Assembly (NCBI RefSeq): GCF_014189505.1
Contig: NZ_CP050302.1
Span: forward strand, 124,001-188,000
Reading direction: 5' to 3'
DNA: 64,000 nucleotides
DNA from: Phyllobacterium sp. 628
GTDB taxonomy: Bacteria > Pseudomonadota > Alphaproteobacteria > Rhizobiales > Rhizobiaceae
The notes beneath the pieces are model-generated. The model made no database searches. It was not told where the DNA came from and was given only the letters and a program-made list of their open reading frames with translations. Position numbers and translations under genes: made by a program. Shown one piece after another: positions 54,257 through 62,773 of this stretch; the stretch's first letter is position 1; each line of letters opens with the position of its first letter.

Positions 54257-54354
54257 CCGTTCCAAAAACAGATGGTCAAACTAACGTTGAAAGGGGATCA
54301 AAATTGAACGCCGATTATCCCCTAAACAGGGTCAAAGTTGCACGCTTATTAACA

Positions 54355-54711
54355 GATCGACAGCGCACCGAGGGAAAACGTGAGCATTGCAGCTATAATT
54401 GACGTTACGCTGAAACTTGCTTCCGCGATGGCTTCACGCATCTGGAACAATGTGAACGCGGCCATGAATGTTACAAAGAATCCGATCAACATTAATCCGG
54501 GTATTCCGCCGCTGATTGCCAGCAGGTGATCAATGAGGGCTGCCACGCCACCAAACATTCCAATTAATGTGAACGTACGTATACCGGCGGTGGGACTTCC
54601 ATCTTCCTCATCGCGCTCGCGCCAGTGCCGCTCAATTCCGACGGTCGCTCCGATAGCGATTGCCAAACCGAGCCGCTGAAAGATTTCAAGGTTATCCATG
54701 GTTGTATCCAT
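54355..54711 (-). pseudogene. MgtC/SapB-DUF4010 family membrane protein, cut off by IS21
   Basis: The N-terminal 119 residues of an MgtC/SapB-like membrane protein (LAIAIGATVGIERHWRERDE, GIRTFTLIGMFGGVAALID), which in the DUF4010 type is about 400 residues long. The frame meets the IS21 end at 54354 and stops at the TAA inside it, so three quarters of the protein are missing. The lost part is not seen at the other side of the elements. It belonged to the minus-strand series that follows VIT. Confidence 0.78.
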
Positions 54712-54800
54712 AATTGTCTGATCTGCGCCGGCTCACGCAGTGAATCGTCTTACTTTGACCAAGCACCAATAGGATGCTGGCGCGCGGTAGCCCACTTGGC

Positions 54801-55502
54801 TTAAACCACAGCGCCAAACAACGAACCGATGACGGAGGTCAGCGCCAGGGCTGCAGCGCCCCAGAAGGCAACACGCAAAGCGCCGCGGACCGGATCAGCT
54901 CCGCCGGCGCGAGCCCCAAGTGCTCCCAGCAGAGTCAAAAACAAGAGTGATGCAGCAGACACTGCCACTATCAACGAGCCTGCGGTAAACAGAAATGCCA
55001 TTGCCAGCGGTAGTGCAGCACCAATTGAAAACGCTACGGCCGAAGTCAAAGCCGCCTGGATGGGCCTTGCCGTGGTGAATTCGGATATGCCAAGTTCATC
55101 CCGGGCGTGTGCTGTAAGAGCATCCTTGGAAGAAAGCTGGACCGCAACCTGTTTTGCCAAGTCGGCATCCAGTCCGCGTCTGATGTAGATCTGTGTCAGC
55201 TCCTCGAGCTCGTCTGCCGGATAGGCAGCCAGTTCCTTCTTCTCTTTTGCAAGATCGGCCCGTTCTGTGTCTGACTGCGAACTGACTGACACATATTCGC
55301 CGGCCGCCATCGACATTGCCCCTGCAACCAATCCCGCGGCTCCGGCCACGAGGATGGCTCCTTGACCTGCGGATGAAGCTGCAACGCCAACGATCAGGCT
55401 CGCCGTTGATACAATCCCGTCATTAGCCCCAAGCACCGCAGCTCTCAGCCAACCGATACGGACAATGAAATGGGTCTCGGAATGCCTTACAGTTTGAGCC
55501 AT
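54801..55502 (-). CDS. VIT1/CCC1-family metal transporter
   Basis: A 233-residue member of the vacuolar iron transporter family, with five predicted spans. The motif GANDGIVSTASLIVGVAASS is followed by GAMSMAAGEYVSVSSQ, whose Glu and polar residues bind Fe(II) or Mn(II). The charged cytoplasmic loop between spans 2 and 3 (DTERADLAKEKKELAAYPAD) is the metal-binding domain of the family. GGAAA precedes the ATG at 55502. It lies 31 bases after the unknown protein gene and probably in the same transcript as ackA, xfp and adhP. Confidence 0.85.
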   Translation of the reverse strand: MAQTVRHSETHFIVRIGWLRAAVLGANDGIVSTASLIVGVAASSAGQGAILVAGAAGLVAGAMSMAAGEYVSVSSQSDTERADLAKEKKELAAYPADELEELTQIYIRRGLDADLAKQVAVQLSSKDALTAHARDELGISEFTTARPIQAALTSAVAFSIGAALPLAMAFLFTAGSLIVAVSAASLLFLTLLGALGARAGGADPVRGALRVAFWGAAALALTSVIGSLFGAVV

Positions 55503-55533
55503 GATCTGGTTTCCAATCGGGTGGCGAGAAACT

Positions 55534-56055
55534 TTAATCGGCAAAGATTTTCACATCAGTGACTTCAAATAAAGGCTGAGCGCCCGGATGCGTGTAATCA
55601 CGCTGACTGGCCCAGATTTTCCAGGCAGTGATTGGAGCTGCTCCATCAGGGAATCTCTCGAGCAAAACCGAATTGCTGAGATCATATAGGATTTCACCGT
55701 GGTCACACGATGATGCGTGATGTCTGAACACGGTCGAATATTCGTCATTGCTTAAAAACAGCGCCCCCGGCGTCCAGTTGAATCTGGAGTGAGCAGGCCA
55801 GCTTGCGTCAGTAAGGATCGGCTCGATAAGCCAATCGACACCGTAGGAAATACATCGCTGGTCTTTGCTCAGACTGATGTGGACCTGGTACTGGACCTCA
55901 TTGCTGATGGGATCAAGTGTTCCCACAATGTATCGGCCATCATCATTGGACAGCACGATACCAAGCAAAAACTCATCGACAATCTTAATTCGGATCAGCT
56001 CACCGGGTTCGGTGTCGCCGATACGTTTCGCATGTATTGAACTTGTTGATTTCAC
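55534..56055 (-). CDS. Protein of unknown function coupled to acetate kinase
   Basis: A 173-residue soluble protein without signal peptide or membrane segment. I do not recognise a family. The N-terminal half (GELIRIKIVDEFLLGIVLSN, YIVGTLDPIS) looks like a small beta-barrel, and the centre is rich in Trp and aromatic residues (YGVDWLIEPI, FNWTPGALFLSNDEY). It starts with GTG at 56055, overlapping the ackA TGA (GTGA) with GGAGAGG well placed upstream, so translation is coupled to ackA. Confidence 0.65.
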   Translation of the reverse strand: MKSTSSIHAKRIGDTEPGELIRIKIVDEFLLGIVLSNDDGRYIVGTLDPISNEVQYQVHISLSKDQRCISYGVDWLIEPILTDASWPAHSRFNWTPGALFLSNDEYSTVFRHHASSCDHGEILYDLSNSVLLERFPDGAAPITAWKIWASQRDYTHPGAQPLFEVTDVKIFAD

Positions 56056-57326
56056 TTTTTGGCCTCTCCGGTCGCGGCGACGCGCGTTCGATGATGTTGT
56101 TCATTCTGGCAATTATTTGCCGATACGATTGCTCTCGTATGATGGGCGATCCGCTCGTCCTCATCAGAGGTTAAAACACGAACGTCGCAACACGACGTAG
56201 GTGCACTGATCGGACTTTTGACTGCAACGTTCCGGTGGTGATCGATTATGAGTCCAAAGGCGGACAATCCCATACAGGTAGCAGCACGGATCTCCGCGTC
56301 GTTCTCTCCAATACCTCCGGTGAATACAATCATGTCGACGCCGCCCAATGTTGCTGCCATCGCCGCCAACTGCTTGCGGAGCGTGTAAACAAACATATCT
56401 ATTGCAAGCCTGGCGTTCGAATTTGACGGCGAAGCCTCGTGGAGACGTCGCATATCACTTGACAACCCCGAGATGCCCAGCAGGCCCGATTGATGATTGA
56501 TGAGGTCTTCCAGCCCGTTTGCATCAAGGCCTTTTTCACGGGCGACGTACACTAGGACACCTGGATCAAGATCGCCGCAACGTGTTCCCATGATCAATCC
56601 GCCAGCCGGCGTCATACCCATACTGTTGTCGATGGATCTGCCATTACGAATGGCAGTGACACTCGCACCGTTGCCAAGATGCGCAACGATCAAACGCTTT
56701 GGCAGGTTTCCGCGTAGCTGATGCACGATCGAGTCACACGACAGCCCATGGAATCCGTATCGCTCGATACCTTCCGATCGATATTCGATAGGCAATGGAA
56801 GGGTGCGTGCAACATCCGGGATAGTTGTATGAAATACCGTATCGAAGCATGCAACATGAGGCACTTGCGGAAAGTGTTCCCGGGCAAGCTGAATGACAGA
56901 AAGCTCGTCGGGGAGATGCAACGGTGCAAAAGCATGTGCACCTTTGATCTGCTCCAGCACGGCCTTATTGATCAAACAATGTTTTCGAAGTTTGGGGCCG
57001 CCATGGACAATGCGATGTCCGATAGCATCAGGCATACTCATCTTCGCGTCCCGGAGAAACTTTATAATGAGACCGAACGCATCCTTCTGGTTTCTGATAG
57101 GTGTTGGTTCGGTCGTCAGATCATACTTGCGGGAGCCATGAGCATAAAATTTTCCTTGATCACTGTCAGAAAAATCGGCCTCGCCCGAAACCAGAACCTT
57201 CGTCCGGGAGGCGCTTGCTCGATAGTATCCAAATTTGAGAGACGACGATCCGCTGTTGAGCGTAAGAACGTGCATGCCACGCTCACTTTTGGCCACGATG
57301 TGCTCTGGTGAAACTGCGATATTCAT
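56052..57326 (-). CDS. ackA: Acetate kinase
   Basis: A 424-residue acetokinase. Motifs: [13 protein letters not shown] at the N-terminus, [26 protein letters not shown] and the adenosine-binding [13 protein letters not shown]. It makes ATP and acetate from acetyl phosphate in the cytoplasm. The ATG at 57326 overlaps the xfp TGA (ATGA), so the acetyl phosphate formed by phosphoketolase is used directly by the next gene product. The C-terminus carries about 20 extra polar residues ([19 protein letters not shown]). Confidence 0.93.
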   Translation of the reverse strand: MNIAVSPEHIVAKSERGMHVLTLNSGSSSLKFGYYRASASRTKVLVSGEADFSDSDQGKFYAHGSRKYDLTTEPTPIRNQKDAFGLIIKFLRDAKMSMPDAIGHRIVHGGPKLRKHCLINKAVLEQIKGAHAFAPLHLPDELSVIQLAREHFPQVPHVACFDTVFHTTIPDVARTLPLPIEYRSEGIERYGFHGLSCDSIVHQLRGNLPKRLIVAHLGNGASVTAIRNGRSIDNSMGMTPAGGLIMGTRCGDLDPGVLVYVAREKGLDANGLEDLINHQSGLLGISGLSSDMRRLHEASPSNSNARLAIDMFVYTLRKQLAAMAATLGGVDMIVFTGGIGENDAEIRAATCMGLSAFGLIIDHHRNVAVKSPISAPTSCCDVRVLTSDEDERIAHHTRAIVSANNCQNEQHHRTRVAATGEAKK

Positions 57327-59722
57327 AGGTTCCAACGCCAGTTGCGTACTTCCGGCAGGTCTTCGCCGTGTTCACTGATGTAGAGTTTGTGTTCCTCCAT
57401 CATGGTCCAGTAGCGGGCTTTGGCTTTGTCGGCCTCGCCGCTGAAGCGGGGGATCCGTAAAATCGCATCCAGAGCAAGTTGATAGCGATCCAGATTGTTC
57501 AGCACGACGGTGTCAAACGGTGTCGTCGTCGTCCCCTCTTCCTTGTATCCACGAACATGGATGTTGCGGTGATTTGTCCGCCTGTATGTCAGCTTGTGAA
57601 TCAGGGAAGGATACCCGTGAAATGCGAAAATGACCGGTTTGTCTTCTGTGAAGAGCTCATCAAAATCCTGATCTTCCAGCCCGTGTGGATGTTCGGACTG
57701 AGGTTGCAGGATCATCAGGTCAACGACATTGACGACGCGCACTCTGATATCAGGCTGGTAGGTCCGTAACAGAGTGACGGCTGCCATGGTTTCGAGCGTG
57801 GGTACATCGCCTGCGCAAGCCATGACGACATCCGGATCACCGTCATCATTGCTGGCCCATGACCAGATGCCGGCTCCAGCGGTGCAATGACGAACCGCAC
57901 TGTCCATGTCCAGCCATTGCCACTCGGGCTGCTTGCCTGCAACAATCACGTTGATGTATCCCCGGCTTCGCAAACAGTGATCGGCAACTGACAGCAAACA
58001 GTTCGCGTCCGGTGGCAGATAAATACGCACAACATCCGACTTCTTGTTGGCCACATGGTCAATAAATCCAGGATCCTGATGCGAAAAGCCATTGTGATCT
58101 TGTCGCCATACATGTGACGTCAGCAAATAAGTAAGGGATGCTATGGGCCTGCGCCATGGAATTGCCCGGCTCACCTTCAACCACTTTGCGTGTTGGTTGA
58201 GCATGGAATCAATGATGTGAATAAATGCTTCGTAGCAAGAAAACAGTCCATGTCGGCCAGTCAGCAAATATCCTTCAAACCAGCCCTGACAAAGGTGTTC
58301 GCTGAGTACTTCCATGACACGGCCGTCGGCACTGAGATCAGTATCGTTTTCCAGCTTCTCAGCCATCCATACCTTGCCGGAAACCTCATAGACAGCATCC
58401 AGCCTGTTCGACGCCGTTTCGTCAGGACCGAACAACCTGAAGTTCTGCTTTGCCAGGTTAAGCTTCATCACGTCCCGCAGGAATCCTCCCAGAACGCGTG
58501 TCGCTTCGGCTTCAACAGTTCCCGGTCTTGGCACAGCGACCGCATATTCATGAAAATGCGGCATCGATAGCGGCTGCAGCAACAAACCGCCATTGGCGTG
58601 CGGGTTCGAGCCCATACGGCGTTGCCCTGTCGGAGCCAACTCGGCAAGCTCCGGTCTGAACTTACCTTGCTGATCGAATAGCTCCTGCGGCTTATAACTC
58701 TTCATCCAATCTTCAAGTTGCTGCAGATGCTCCGGCTTCTTGAAATCCGCTATAGGAACCTGGTGTGCCCGCCACGTACCCTCAACGGGCTTGCCGTCGA
58801 CAAATTTCGGTCCGGTCCAGCCCTTTGGCGTCCGAAAAATGATCATGGGCCAGCGCGGGCGATCAACGTGTGCCCGATCCTCGCCTGAACGTGCCGTCTT
58901 CTGGATCTGGCGAATTTCCTTCAGGATTTTATCAAGTGTTGCAGCAAGCGTTTGATGCAAGAGTGCCGGATCGTCTCCCTCAACGTAATGCGGCTCGTAG
59001 CCATAGCCGCGAAACAGGTCCGTCAGTTCTTCACGGCTAATGCGCGCCAGAACGGTGGGATTTGCGATCTTGAAGCCGTTGAGGTGCAATATCGGAAGGA
59101 CGGCACCATCACGTGCCGGGTTTAAGAACTTGTTTGAATGCCAGCTGGTGGCAAGCGCTCCGGTTTCCGCTTCACCATCACCAACGACGCAGCTGACGAT
59201 CAGGTCCGGATTGTCGAATGCAGCGCCATAGGCATGCGCCAGGGAATAACCGAGTTCCCCGCCTTCGTGAATTGAACCTGGCGTTTCGGGAGACACATGG
59301 CTTGGAATTCCATATGGCCATGAGAATTGACGAAACAGCCGATGCAATCCGTTTCGGCTTCGTTCGATTGCGGGATAGTGCTCGGTGTAGGAGCCTTCCA
59401 GATATGTCTGTGCAACGATACCCGGTCCACCGTGACCCGGACCTATGATGTAAATCATGTTGAGGTCATTCTCTTTGATCAACCGGTTGAGATGAACATA
59501 GAGAAAATTCAATCCTGGCGTGGTGCCCCAATGTCCGAGCAATCGAGGCTTCACATCCGACGGGACAAGCGGCGTTTCAAGGAGTGGATTGTCTTTCAGG
59601 TAAATTTGACCGACCGAAAGGTAGTTGGCTGCACGCCAATAGGCATGCATCTTTTCGAGTAGCTCTGCTGAAAGGGGGCCGGATGCCGGCATTTCCTGAT
59701 TGATCGGCTGAATATGGTTCAT
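57323..59722 (-). CDS. xfp: Xylulose-5-phosphate/fructose-6-phosphate phosphoketolase
   Basis: A 799-residue TPP enzyme, normal length. The TPP/magnesium region is [20 protein letters not shown]-terminal [15 protein letters not shown] and the C-terminal region [15 protein letters not shown] are typical. It splits xylulose-5-P or fructose-6-P with phosphate to acetyl-P plus glyceraldehyde-3-P or erythrose-4-P. The start at 59722 (MNHIQPINQ) is two bases after the adhP stop; the longer frame to 59776 lies inside adhP. With ackA it forms an ATP-yielding bypass of glycolysis. Confidence 0.95.
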   Translation of the reverse strand: MNHIQPINQEMPASGPLSAELLEKMHAYWRAANYLSVGQIYLKDNPLLETPLVPSDVKPRLLGHWGTTPGLNFLYVHLNRLIKENDLNMIYIIGPGHGGPGIVAQTYLEGSYTEHYPAIERSRNGLHRLFRQFSWPYGIPSHVSPETPGSIHEGGELGYSLAHAYGAAFDNPDLIVSCVVGDGEAETGALATSWHSNKFLNPARDGAVLPILHLNGFKIANPTVLARISREELTDLFRGYGYEPHYVEGDDPALLHQTLAATLDKILKEIRQIQKTARSGEDRAHVDRPRWPMIIFRTPKGWTGPKFVDGKPVEGTWRAHQVPIADFKKPEHLQQLEDWMKSYKPQELFDQQGKFRPELAELAPTGQRRMGSNPHANGGLLLQPLSMPHFHEYAVAVPRPGTVEAEATRVLGGFLRDVMKLNLAKQNFRLFGPDETASNRLDAVYEVSGKVWMAEKLENDTDLSADGRVMEVLSEHLCQGWFEGYLLTGRHGLFSCYEAFIHIIDSMLNQHAKWLKVSRAIPWRRPIASLTYLLTSHVWRQDHNGFSHQDPGFIDHVANKKSDVVRIYLPPDANCLLSVADHCLRSRGYINVIVAGKQPEWQWLDMDSAVRHCTAGAGIWSWASNDDGDPDVVMACAGDVPTLETMAAVTLLRTYQPDIRVRVVNVVDLMILQPQSEHPHGLEDQDFDELFTEDKPVIFAFHGYPSLIHKLTYRRTNHRNIHVRGYKEEGTTTTPFDTVVLNNLDRYQLALDAILRIPRFSGEADKAKARYWTMMEEHKLYISEHGEDLPEVRNWRWNL

Positions 59723-59723
59723 G

Positions 59724-60749
59724 TCAGAACTCCAGGACAACTCTAGAGGCAACATCACCACGGCTGAGCCGGTCAAAGACCGAATTGATTGCTGTCAATG
59801 GTTGCAACTCGATATCGGCTTTGACTTTTCCATCGGCAGCAAATGCCAAAGCTTCCGTCATGTCTTGCCGGGTTCCGACAAAAGAACCACGGATCGTCAC
59901 GCAGTTTGCCACAACGTCAAACAGTGGGACAGGAAACTCACCGGGCGGCAGTCCAACGAGGACACACGTGCCCCGCTTGCGTGCCATTGCCACTCCTTGT
60001 TTGAATGCCGGAAGCGACGGCGCTGTGATCAGGACACCATGAGCCCCTCCGCCCGTTTCCTTCATGACAGCGGCCGCGGGATCACCGTGCTTGGCGTTGA
60101 CCAGGAGGTCTGCGCCCAGTTTTTTCGCATGAGCAAGCTTTCCGTCATCAATATCCACTGCACAAACCTGGAGGCCCATAACTTTGGCATATTGGATGGC
60201 GAGGTGTCCCAGCCCGCCAATACCTGAGATCGCAATCCAGTCACCGGGCTTGGTTTGGGTCTCCTTGATGCCCTTGTAGGTCGTAATGCCCGCGCAAATA
60301 ATCGGAGCGGCCTCGATGGCGCTCAAGCCTGCGGGTATATGGGCAACATAATCAGGGTCAGCCAGGATGTATTCTGCAAAGCCGCCATTCTTGGTATAGC
60401 CTCCAAACTCGGCCTCCGCACATACGGTTTCCCAGGCAGAAAGGCAGTGTTCGCAATGACCGCATGCCGAGTAGAGCCATGGAACACCCACGCGGTCGCC
60501 CTCTTTGACGTTCTTAACGTCTTTTCCAACCGCGACAACGCGGCCAATACCTTCGTGACCCGGAATAAACGGTGGCGTTGGCTTAACCGGCCAGTCACCA
60601 TGTGCCGCATGCAGATCCGTATGACATACGCCGCATGCTTCAGTTTTGACCAGTATTTGGCCAGGTCCCGGTATCGGAATATCCCATTCACGAAGCACCA
60701 AGGGCTTTGCGAACTGCTCGACAACTGCTGCTTGCATGCTGTGTGCCAT
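59724..60749 (-). CDS. adhP: Zinc-dependent alcohol dehydrogenase (AdhP type)
   Basis: A 341-residue medium-chain alcohol dehydrogenase. Catalytic zinc ligands lie in [16 protein letters not shown] and GHEGIGRVV, structural zinc cysteines in [15 protein letters not shown], and the NAD motif is [14 protein letters not shown]. It interconverts primary alcohols such as ethanol and aldehydes. The ATG at 60749 follows AGAGGACC. First gene of the adhP-xfp-ackA-unknown-VIT series. Confidence 0.92.
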   Translation of the reverse strand: MAHSMQAAVVEQFAKPLVLREWDIPIPGPGQILVKTEACGVCHTDLHAAHGDWPVKPTPPFIPGHEGIGRVVAVGKDVKNVKEGDRVGVPWLYSACGHCEHCLSAWETVCAEAEFGGYTKNGGFAEYILADPDYVAHIPAGLSAIEAAPIICAGITTYKGIKETQTKPGDWIAISGIGGLGHLAIQYAKVMGLQVCAVDIDDGKLAHAKKLGADLLVNAKHGDPAAAVMKETGGGAHGVLITAPSLPAFKQGVAMARKRGTCVLVGLPPGEFPVPLFDVVANCVTIRGSFVGTRQDMTEALAFAADGKVKADIELQPLTAINSVFDRLSRGDVASRVVLEF

Positions 60750-60909
60750 ATGGTCCTCTTCTAAGATCTCTGGTCGATCAGCAGTGCATTTGCACTTCGA
60801 ACGAGACGGCATTCGAAACGCCGTGGCGACGGCCATTGAGGCTTCGATCTGAAATCAATCCGCTCAACGCATCCAAAGAGTATGCTCTGGAAGGCCCACA
60901 ACGGTAGGC

Positions 60910-60925
60910 TCGGAAACTACTCAGC
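60910..60925 (-). repeat. TGAGTAGTTTCCGA repeat, copy 1 (inverted)
   Basis: On the minus strand this reads GCTGAGTAGTTTCCGA, sharing 14 contiguous bases with copies 2 and 3. It lies 161 bases upstream of the adhP start and 238 upstream of the stress-protein start. Confidence 0.7.
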
Positions 60926-60999
60926 TGGAATGAGATGGGGTTACCTGGCGGCACACAATTGAAACAGCTTGCCGCAGCTACTGACGTCCTTCCCAAACA

Positions 61000-61015
61000 G
61001 GTGAGTAGTTTCCGA
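61000..61015 (+). repeat. TGAGTAGTTTCCGA repeat, copy 2
   Basis: GGTGAGTAGTTTCCGA, identical over 16 bases to copy 3 and in the same orientation; inverted relative to copy 1, 74 bases away. Confidence 0.75.
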
Positions 61016-61162
61016 AGCTTCAATCGCACCCACGCGGCCGATACTCTCAAAGCGCTATTTCCAATGTTCAAAAGCATACCGACAAGGCGCGGTGACCGAT
61101 TGGCAAAGCAAAACGGGTGACATCGAATGATCGGTCAAACTGCCTTCCTCAAGGAGAAAAAA

Positions 61163-61711
61163 TTGGAACATAAAAACGCAATCGTTGCTGTATTTCCTGA
61201 TCACAATGCAGCTGAATCTGCTGTCAAGAAGTTGACGGCAGCCGATTTTGACATGAAAAATCTCAGTGTCATCGGAAAGGGATTCCACACGGAAGAAAAA
61301 GTCATCGGTTTCTACAAAGTCGGTGACCGTATCAACTTCTGGGGTTCCCGCGGAGCGTTCTGGGGCGGGTTGTGGGGCCTTTTCTTCGGCGGCGTTTTCA
61401 TCACAATACCCTTCATTGGTCCTGTCATTCTGCTTGGATCTCTCGCATCCATGATCATTGCGGGCATCGAAGGCGCTGTCATTGTCGGTGGAATGAGTGC
61501 ACTCGGAGCAGCATTGTTCAGTTTGGGCATCCCAAAAGACAGTGTGATTGAGTACGAAACCGCCATTAAAGCAGACGGGTTTGTCGTGATGGTCGAAGGA
61601 ACGACTGAAGACGTTGCGCGTGCCAAGACAATTCTTGGGTCCCATAATCCAACGACCATAAAAGTGCATACTGCCCTTGAGCCAACAGTGGCTGCAAAAA
61701 AGGTTGCCTGA
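61163..61711 (+). CDS. Glycine-rich general-stress-type membrane protein (GSP17M/DUF1269-like)
   Basis: A 182-residue protein resembling general stress protein 17M. The N-terminal domain (AVFPDHNAAESAVKKLTAAD, then MKNLSVIGKGFHTEEKVIGF) is followed by two glycine-rich hydrophobic stretches (WGGLWGLFFGGVFITIPFIG and IIAGIEGAVIVGGMSALGAA) and a C-terminal domain matching the first (YETAIKADGFVVMVEGT). AAGGAG seven bases before TTG at 61163 decides the start; an ATG 12 codons earlier lacks such a site. Role in stress is inferred from the family name only. Confidence 0.75.
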   Translation: MEHKNAIVAVFPDHNAAESAVKKLTAADFDMKNLSVIGKGFHTEEKVIGFYKVGDRINFWGSRGAFWGGLWGLFFGGVFITIPFIGPVILLGSLASMIIAGIEGAVIVGGMSALGAALFSLGIPKDSVIEYETAIKADGFVVMVEGTTEDVARAKTILGSHNPTTIKVHTALEPTVAAKKVA

Positions 61712-61770
61712 ACTTTCCAGAACGTCTGCTTTTGAGTTGGGCAGATGTTTTGGTGCTTCGGCATAAACCA

Positions 61771-62541
61771 ATGATCAATTATCTGCGGAAGTTAACCGGA
61801 CGCGAGCGAAGCGAGATGTCGGATAGGCATCTTGCCCGTTTGCTGACATTCGTGGCCGGGGCCGTCAATGCAGGCGGATATCTGGCGGTTACGCAATACA
61901 CATCACACATGTCGGGCATCGTGTCCTCCATGGCTGATAATCTCGCTCTCGGCGAAACAAGCCTGCTACTCGCCGGAATTGGAGCATTTGTTTCGTTTGT
62001 TCTCGGAGCGGCGACTTCAGCCATCCTGATAAATTGGGGTCGACGTCAATCGCTGGAAAGCGAGTATGCCTTTCCGCTCGTTGTGGAAGCATGCCTGTTA
62101 ATAGGCTTTGGACTGCTTGGCGGTAATCTTGCTCAACTCCAGTGGCTTTTCGTGCCTGCCACCGTGATGCTTCTTTGTTTCATCATGGGGTTGCAAAACG
62201 CCATCATTACCAAACTTTCCAATGCCAGGATCAGGACCACGCATATCACGGGCATGACGACCGACGTCGGGATAGAACTCGGCAAACTTTTCTATTGGAA
62301 CGTTTCATCACGTATTGCCCATAAACCAGCTGTCAGGGCAGATCGAGGTAAACTCAAGCTTCTGTCATCACTTGTTGCGCTGTTTTTCATTGGCGGCGTC
62401 ATCGGAGCCATAGGCTTCAAACAGCTTGGTTTCTCGGCAACATTGTTTCTTGCCGCAATCCTTTTAACCAGTGCAATCACCCCGCTGATCGACGATGCCA
62501 AAAGCAGATTGCACAGGATAGCGAAAAAGCAGGGTGAGTAG
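61771..62541 (+). CDS. DUF1275 (YoaK) family membrane protein
   Basis: A 256-residue inner-membrane protein with about six spans and the family signature FVAGAVNAGGYLAVTQYTSHMSG, followed by SMADNLALGE. Function of DUF1275 is unknown. The start at 61771 (MINYLRKLTGRER) matches relatives; an ATG at 61816 has a better ribosome site but would drop that part. Repeat copy 3 overlaps its last codons. Confidence 0.8.
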   Translation: MINYLRKLTGRERSEMSDRHLARLLTFVAGAVNAGGYLAVTQYTSHMSGIVSSMADNLALGETSLLLAGIGAFVSFVLGAATSAILINWGRRQSLESEYAFPLVVEACLLIGFGLLGGNLAQLQWLFVPATVMLLCFIMGLQNAIITKLSNARIRTTHITGMTTDVGIELGKLFYWNVSSRIAHKPAVRADRGKLKLLSSLVALFFIGGVIGAIGFKQLGFSATLFLAAILLTSAITPLIDDAKSRLHRIAKKQGE

Positions 62542-62548
62542 TTTCCGA
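62533..62548 (+). repeat. TGAGTAGTTTCCGA repeat, copy 3
   Basis: GGTGAGTAGTTTCCGA, identical to copy 2 over 16 bases and in the same orientation, 1533 bases downstream. Its TAG is the stop codon of the DUF1275 gene. Confidence 0.75.
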
Positions 62549-62773
62549 CTCTATCTGAGCAAGTACCAGTCCGGTATTTTTGACCGAACGGAAAATGGAA
62601 CGGGCGTGCGGTCGCGGTGACCCCAGCTCTGTACAATCAATAAACGACCTGCAGAACACGGCATCAGCCCATCCCGATGTGAGTGCTCTCGTGACCTTAG
62701 GGGGCCCGCTAAATGCAATGGGCGCACCTTTTCAACCCATCCATCGATACAATCCATGAAACGAGGAGTTCGA

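Larger units (their letters stand above)
51882..54354 (-). mobile_element. IS21-family insertion sequence, one end truncated
   Basis: Contains istA and istB in the standard order. The outer end at 54354 starts TGTTAATAAGCGTGCAAC, and repeats of the C/GAACTTTGACCC kind lie inside it (54329-54343 and 54293-54309). At the other end only the inner repeats are present (TTGAACTTTCACCCCC at 51882-51897 and CCAACATTGACCCCC from 51907), while the terminal TGTTAATAA part is absent and is replaced by the IS3 inverted repeat. The element is thus probably unable to move by itself, though both genes are intact. Confidence 0.85.
60750..61162. other. Divergent control region between adhP and the stress-protein gene
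   Basis: A 413-base gap between divergent genes. It contains two copies of a 14-base word in opposite orientation at 60910-60925 and 61000-61015 (listed as repeats), which also form a 13-pair inverted repeat. No open frame with a credible product was found; a run of short frames overlaps adhP upstream sequence. An ATG at 61127 lies in frame with the next gene but lacks a ribosome site. Confidence 0.5.

Noticed and set aside
60910..61015. The TCGGAAACTACTC repeats as EcfG-type general stress promoters (GGAAC-N16/17-CGTT)
   Set aside because: No CGTT element is found at 16-17 bases from any copy, and the core reads GGAAAC rather than GGAAC.
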